The notes beneath the pieces are model-generated. The model had not been told where the DNA came from, ran no database searches, and worked only from the letters and a program-made list of their open reading frames with translations. 9,177 nucleotides of DNA, from assembly GCA_903913175.1 (NCBI GenBank), contig CAIWKF010000042.1, positions 1 to 9,177 of the forward strand, in the 5' to 3' direction. The position numbers and the translations under genes are program-made. This document shows positions 6,549 through 9,177 of this stretch, piece by piece. Within the stretch, counting starts at the first letter, position 1; every line of letters begins with the position of its first letter. This DNA comes from Candidatus Staskawiczbacteria bacterium. Its GTDB lineage: Bacteria; Patescibacteriota; Minisyncoccia; Minisyncoccales; Staskawiczbacteraceae.

Positions 6549-6561
6549 TACAGTTATAAAA

Positions 6562-6590
6562 ATTGTAACCCCTTTTAAGTTTCAAGTCAA
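6562..6590 (-). promoter_or_regulatory. Sigma-70-type promoter of the small two-gene operon
   Basis: On the minus strand TTGACT (6585-6590) and TACAAT (6562-6567) are separated by exactly 17 bases. Each box differs from consensus at one position. Transcription would start near 6555 and give a leader of about 100 bases before the ATG at 6451. This is the strongest promoter match in the window. Confidence 0.7.
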
Positions 6591-6595
6591 TAGGC

Positions 6596-6601
6596 TATAC
6601 T
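6596..6601 (+). promoter_or_regulatory. Candidate -10 box for pth
   Basis: TATACT lies 33 bases before the pth ATG. No good -35 box is present at the right distance (TTTTAA at 17 bases). It overlaps the divergent promoter region of the small two-gene operon. Confidence 0.35.
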
Positions 6602-6634
6602 AAAAAATACAGATAAAAAATTAAGCATAAAAAT

Positions 6635-7243
6635 ATGGCTACAATAATAATTGGTTTAGGTAACCCTGGAGAAAAATTTAAAAATACAAAACACAATGTT
6701 GGTTTTTTAGTTTTGGATGCGCTTGCAAAAAATAATAATTTTGAAAATTTTGCCTTATCTAAAAAAAATCTAGCTGAAATTTCTTCCGCCTTATTCAAGA
6801 CTTCGGCGGACAAAGAAGATCAGGTTGTTTTAGTGAAACCTCAGACTTTTATGAATGACTCGGGTAAATCTGTGCAGAAACTTTCTATTCACTACAAACT
6901 ACAAGCTACAAACTATATTGTAGTCCACGATGACATTGATTTACCAATTGGCAAAATAAAAATTGTTAAAGAAAGGGGTTCTGCTGGCCATAAAGGCGTA
7001 GAAAGCATTATTAAAGCCATTGGCAATGAAAACTTGGTTAGGTTTAGAATTGGCATAGCTAAAGAAATAAATTCTACAACTATCAAATCACCACAGCAGA
7101 AAACTCAAGCCCTTGATGTTGTTTTAAAAAAGTTTTCCTCATCAGAAAAAGAGATTATAAACTCTGTTATAACAAAAACTACAGAAGCTCTAAACTTTTA
7201 TTTAATAAACGGTCTTGAAAAAACCATGAATGAATATAACTAA
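6635..7243 (+). CDS. pth: Peptidyl-tRNA hydrolase
   Basis: A 202-residue enzyme that cleaves the ester bond of peptidyl-tRNA released from stalled ribosomes and so recycles tRNA. The motifs are in order: GLGNPG with Asn10, KHNVGF with catalytic His20, KPQTFMNDSG (68-77, Asn74), VVHDDIDLP with the catalytic-site Asp99/Asp100, and GSAGHKG (115-121). The position occupied by Asn114 in E. coli is Lys here, a common variation. Compared with B. subtilis Pth there are about seven extra residues between His20 and KPQTFMN. This coincides with a GC-rich inverted repeat in the DNA at 6785-6810. It is the only plus-strand gene among those supported here and ends at a strong terminator. Confidence 0.95.
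   Translation: MATIIIGLGNPGEKFKNTKHNVGFLVLDALAKNNNFENFALSKKNLAEISSALFKTSADKEDQVVLVKPQTFMNDSGKSVQKLSIHYKLQATNYIVVHDDIDLPIGKIKIVKERGSAGHKGVESIIKAIGNENLVRFRIGIAKEINSTTIKSPQQKTQALDVVLKKFSSSEKEIINSVITKTTEALNFYLINGLEKTMNEYN
6785..6810. repeat. GC-rich inverted repeat inside pth
   Basis: Arms TCCGCC (6785-6790) and GGCGGA (6805-6810) surround 14 bases and encode residues 51-59 of Pth, in a variable part of the protein. The arms stand out against the AT-rich gene. Confidence 0.45.
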
Positions 7244-7278
7244 AAAATGGGGACTGGGAATGCCCGGGCCCCATTTTT
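7243..7278 (+). terminator. Rho-independent terminator after pth
   Basis: AAAATGGGG and CCCCATTTT form the outer stem, with an inner CTGGG-AATG-CCCGG stem separated by an A/G mismatch. The T run at the 3' side continues into ATTTT. It begins at the pth stop codon. Confidence 0.85.
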
Positions 7279-7293
7279 ATTTTATAATTATTC

Positions 7294-7320
7294 AAAAACT
7301 GCCTCTAAGCAGTTTTTTTT
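7294..7320. terminator. Bidirectional terminator between pth and the antirepressor gene
   Basis: AAAAACTGC (7294-7302), a six-base loop and GCAGTTTTT (7309-7317) form a perfect nine-pair stem followed by further T residues on the plus strand. On the minus strand the 3' arm also ends in five T residues. It can serve both convergent genes; the antirepressor stop codon is 18 bases away. Confidence 0.8.
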
Positions 7321-7337
7321 GACGTAGCAAATAAATT

Positions 7338-8225
7338 TTATCCAATAAGTTTTTTAATGTCTTTTTGGCTAAATTCTTTTTTATAATCAATTAACTTTGG
7401 GTGTTTTATATTTCGCAGTTCCTCGTCATAAGTTGCCATTATACTTCTAGCTCTTTTTTGATAAATTAGCCAATTCTTTGTAGAAGAAAATTCGTTAAAC
7501 TTTTTTGCAAATTCGTCTTTAGTTAAAATTCTATTTAATTTTTTAAATTCTTTCTCAATTTCTCCTGCCAACCCAGCTTCAAAGGCACCAATAATTAATA
7601 AAATTTCCTCATACATATAATTTCTGGTAAAATCTTTTTTTGCCAAGTCTAAAAGTTTTCTATATTCCTTGGCTCTTTCTAAAAATAAAAAGTTATATAG
7701 CATATCTGTATATGTTCCATAATTTTTAACTGCCACAAAATTTTTGATACAATCAGTAAAATCTTTTCTGTAATCCTTGGTCTCTGTCCTTGTTTCAAAA
7801 AACTGAGTTGTTAATTGATTAATAATTTTTGGGTCTAGCGTGGCAATTTGCATTACCTTTTTAAAATCGCCCTCAACTCTAATGAAATATTTTCTTACTT
7901 TCTTTCCAATTTCACTATTTTCCACCATTGCCAACTCTTTTGCCATATCTACAGAAATAACATAATCTTTTAGTAAAACCTTACCAGTTTTGGCATCAAC
8001 AATTTTTCCTTTAGATTGCATGCCAAAACCATTGCCAGAATTGGCAATGGTTATGAAATAGTCCAAATTCTCCACAAAATCATACTTTTCAATTCTATCT
8101 TTAATCCAATTTGCAAAGAATTTTCCAACGCCAAGCCACTTGTGTAACTCCCTAGCATTAACAAATCTTTTTTTCTCACCATTAAAATCTTTTTGAATTA
8201 CTTTTATGTTTATAAGCTCATTCAT
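7338..8225 (-). CDS. AntA-domain phage-type antirepressor protein
   Basis: A 295-residue protein. Residues 20-118 match the AntA/AntB antirepressor domain: RFVNARELHKWLGVGKFFANW (20-40), IKDRIEKYDF, then ISVDMAKELAMVENSEIGKKVRKYFI (90-115). Such domains in temperate phages counteract repressors and are also found in integrated elements of CPR genomes. Residues 58-86 form an insertion relative to typical AntA domains, part of which is encoded by a perfect inverted repeat. The C-terminal part (about 130-295) is charged and helical, and I do not recognise it. The gene ends at a bidirectional terminator. Its upstream region holds two palindromes that may be operators. It lies downstream of a reverse transcriptase on the same strand. 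No Shine-Dalgarno sequence precedes the ATG. Its target is unknown. Confidence 0.85.
   Translation of the reverse strand: MNELINIKVIQKDFNGEKKRFVNARELHKWLGVGKFFANWIKDRIEKYDFVENLDYFITIANSGNGFGMQSKGKIVDAKTGKVLLKDYVISVDMAKELAMVENSEIGKKVRKYFIRVEGDFKKVMQIATLDPKIINQLTTQFFETRTETKDYRKDFTDCIKNFVAVKNYGTYTDMLYNFLFLERAKEYRKLLDLAKKDFTRNYMYEEILLIIGAFEAGLAGEIEKEFKKLNRILTKDEFAKKFNEFSSTKNWLIYQKRARSIMATYDEELRNIKHPKLIDYKKEFSQKDIKKLIG
8027..8052. repeat. Perfect inverted repeat inside the antirepressor gene
   Basis: AACCATTGCC (8027-8036), AGAATT and GGCAATGGTT (8043-8052) form perfect ten-base arms. They encode residues 58-67 (ITIANSGNGF) at the start of the insertion in the AntA domain. Confidence 0.6.
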
Positions 8226-8252
8226 ATTTTTATTTTTTGATTATTTTTTGTG

Positions 8253-8292
8253 CAACATACCGGAATTTCCAGATGGTTGAATTTTTCAGCAT
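8253..8292 (-). repeat. Palindrome unit 2 upstream of the antirepressor gene
   Basis: A 27-base imperfect palindrome (8253-8279; outer CAAC/GTTG, inner CGGAA/TTCC(A/C)G around a one-base centre), two bases, then TTTTTCAGCAT (8282-8292, plus strand). It lies 28 bases before the ATG and has the same architecture as the unit 67 bases further upstream. Confidence 0.6.
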
Positions 8293-8319
8293 ACTAAATT
8301 TTTAACTAACACCCCTTTT

Positions 8320-8359
8320 CAACTACCAAGGATTCCTTAGTAGTTGCTTTTTTCAGCAT
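8320..8359 (-). repeat. Palindrome unit 1 upstream of the antirepressor gene
   Basis: A 27-base palindrome (8320-8346) with 13-base arms starting CAACTAC, one wobble position and a single central base, then two bases and TTTTTCAGCAT (8349-8359, plus strand). On the minus strand the 11-base motif overlaps a TATAAT box, so the palindrome lies just after the predicted transcription start, where a repressor would bind. Confidence 0.65.
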
Positions 8360-8363
8360 TATA
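8358..8363 (-). promoter_or_regulatory. Candidate -10 box for the antirepressor gene
   Basis: The minus-strand sequence is TATAAT, a perfect -10 box, but no good -35 box sits at 16-18 bases. A related but weaker TAGTAT occupies the same place in the second repeat unit (8291-8296). Confidence 0.4.
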
Positions 8364-8528
8364 AATAATAATTTGATCATTTTTCTCTTGCATATTCCCC
8401 ACGAATTTTTAATATTTTTATTTATTTCCTTTCTTAATTTAACCACTTTTCCAACAAACTTACAACTACTTCTACTCAACAAAAAAATATCCATAAAAAA
8501 AGCACATCCATGACTCCGCCAGATTCTC

Positions 8529-9177
8529 TTATAAACTTTTTAGCAATTTTTCTTGAATGATTTTTGTATTTCCGTGTTTCAAAAGTCCCAAATAAGAATT
8601 TATAGATTCAATATTGGGATTTTTTTTAATGTTTTTTATCATTCTAGTTTTAGTTGTTTTTCTCAATATTCTGTAATCAAAAAAGTTTATCCAACCCAAA
8701 AAATCAACTCCAGAACAAAGCGTTTCAATAGAAACTTTGTCTTTGTGTAAGGCAAGGCCTAACACATTTTGCAAATAGTCGCGAATAACTGGAATTAAGT
8801 TTTCCAAACAGTTTTTATCTTGTGAGAATATCACAAAATCATCGCAGTATCTTATGTAATATTTTGCTTTTAATTTATGTTTTACAAACTGGTCAAGCTC
8901 ATTTAAATAGACATTGGCAAAAAGTTGACTGGTTAAATTCCCAAGTGGCAGGCCACCAAGCTTAAAACTAAAAATTATTTCTTTTAATAAATTTATGATA
9001 TTTTTGTCAGCAATATGTTTTTGTAAAATTTCCAACAAAATATTTTGGTCAATACTAGCAAAAAACTTTTTAATATCACATTTTAAAACCCAGCATTGTT
9101 TGGTGTTGTTTTTGGAAACCTTCCTGCCAAAATCCCTAAATCTATTTATGGCTTTGTGAGTACCCTTTAAATCGCGA
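8529..9177 (-). CDS. Reverse transcriptase of the diversity-generating retroelement type, 5' end missing
   Basis: The frame is open from the right edge (9176) to TAA at 8529, giving the last 215 residues; the N-terminus is outside. In the fragment, WVLKCDIKKFFASID (29-43) carries the first catalytic Asp (34). GLPLGNLTSQLFAN (75-88) is the motif with LGxxxSQ in place of the QGxxxSP of group II introns and retrons, a feature of DGR reverse transcriptases. RYCDDF (109-114) holds the catalytic Asp pair. GVDFLGW follows at about 156-162, then a short thumb region. DGR enzymes copy a template RNA with errors at adenines and write it into a target gene. Template, accessory (Avd) and target genes would lie outside the window, probably beyond 9177. 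A TTG at 9038 is an internal codon, not the start. A related non-DGR reverse transcriptase remains possible. Confidence 0.85.
   Translation of the reverse strand, partial: RDLKGTHKAINRFRDFGRKVSKNNTKQCWVLKCDIKKFFASIDQNILLEILQKHIADKNIINLLKEIIFSFKLGGLPLGNLTSQLFANVYLNELDQFVKHKLKAKYYIRYCDDFVIFSQDKNCLENLIPVIRDYLQNVLGLALHKDKVSIETLCSGVDFLGWINFFDYRILRKTTKTRMIKNIKKNPNIESINSYLGLLKHGNTKIIQEKLLKSL

Larger units (their letters stand above)
8226..8528. other. Spacer between reverse transcriptase and antirepressor genes
   Basis: This 303-base stretch has no well-supported gene. A 62-codon minus-strand frame (8306-8494) crosses one of the palindromes and the candidate promoter, lacks a ribosome binding site and resembles no family I know, so I leave it out. 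The spacer holds two palindrome units (8253-8292 and 8320-8359) and a TATAAT box. I see no AAC-rich segment that would look like a DGR template repeat on the RT-coding strand. Confidence 0.5.

Noticed and set aside
6595..6813. A 72-codon minus-strand frame
   Set aside because: It is the antisense shadow of the start of pth and covers the divergent promoter region.
8253..8359. The two palindromes with T runs considered as a CRISPR array or as plus-strand terminators
   Set aside because: Only two diverged units with a 67-base period, no unique spacers and no cas genes. As plus-strand terminators they would serve no plus-strand gene, and the stems have mismatches in that orientation.
8400..8490. 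An A/C-rich stretch on the plus strand considered as a DGR template repeat
   Set aside because: It lies on the strand opposite to the RT-coding strand, has no matching near-copy in the window and no gene 3' end resembles it.
8306..8494. A 62-codon minus-strand frame between the RT and antirepressor genes
   Set aside because: No ribosome binding site, no recognisable domain, and its 3' end runs through a 27-base palindrome and a TATAAT box, so it is better explained as regulatory spacer. A tiny real gene cannot be excluded.

Overview
The window looks like a chromosomal segment of an uncultivated, AT-rich bacterium with a small genome, most likely Patescibacteria (Candidate Phyla Radiation, Parcubacteria-like). 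This is inference: coding regions run near 27% G+C where I counted, intergenic gaps are short, Shine-Dalgarno sequences are mostly weak or missing, and the mix of single-copy housekeeping genes, a type IV pilus gene, a phage-type antirepressor and a DGR-like reverse transcriptase is typical of that group. TAA and TAG end the genes, and nothing suggests recoded TGA.

Layout. Positions 1-2923 (minus strand) hold a pilC-type inner-membrane pilus gene followed, with gaps of 15 and 2 bases, by a DNA methyltransferase and a second gene that runs off the left edge. That last gene carries a PD-(D/E)xK-like nuclease signature, so the pair reads as a type II restriction-modification system riding on the pilC transcript. 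Positions 3014-5891 hold a minus-strand housekeeping operon: lepB (signal peptidase I), hisS, rpsU (ribosomal protein S21) and yqeY, ended by a clear terminator. A long, stable, bulged hairpin sits in the hisS-rpsU spacer.

Positions 5925-6590 form a self-contained accessory unit on the minus strand: a near-consensus sigma-70 promoter, a leader hairpin, two small genes with good ribosome binding sites, and a terminator. Its coding part is near 51% G+C, almost double the surroundings, and the two small proteins look like distant relatives of each other. I cannot name their family. This is the most novel-looking part of the window.

The plus-strand gene pth (peptidyl-tRNA hydrolase) follows and ends in two hairpin terminators that separate it from convergent minus-strand genes: an AntA-domain antirepressor (7338-8225) and, upstream of it, a reverse transcriptase cut by the right edge (8529-9177). 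The RT has the LGxxxSQ-type motif of diversity-generating retroelements. Between them lies a 300-base spacer with two copies, 67 bases apart, of a 27-base palindrome joined to an 11-base motif, placed like operators in front of the antirepressor. No template or variable repeat was recognised inside the window.
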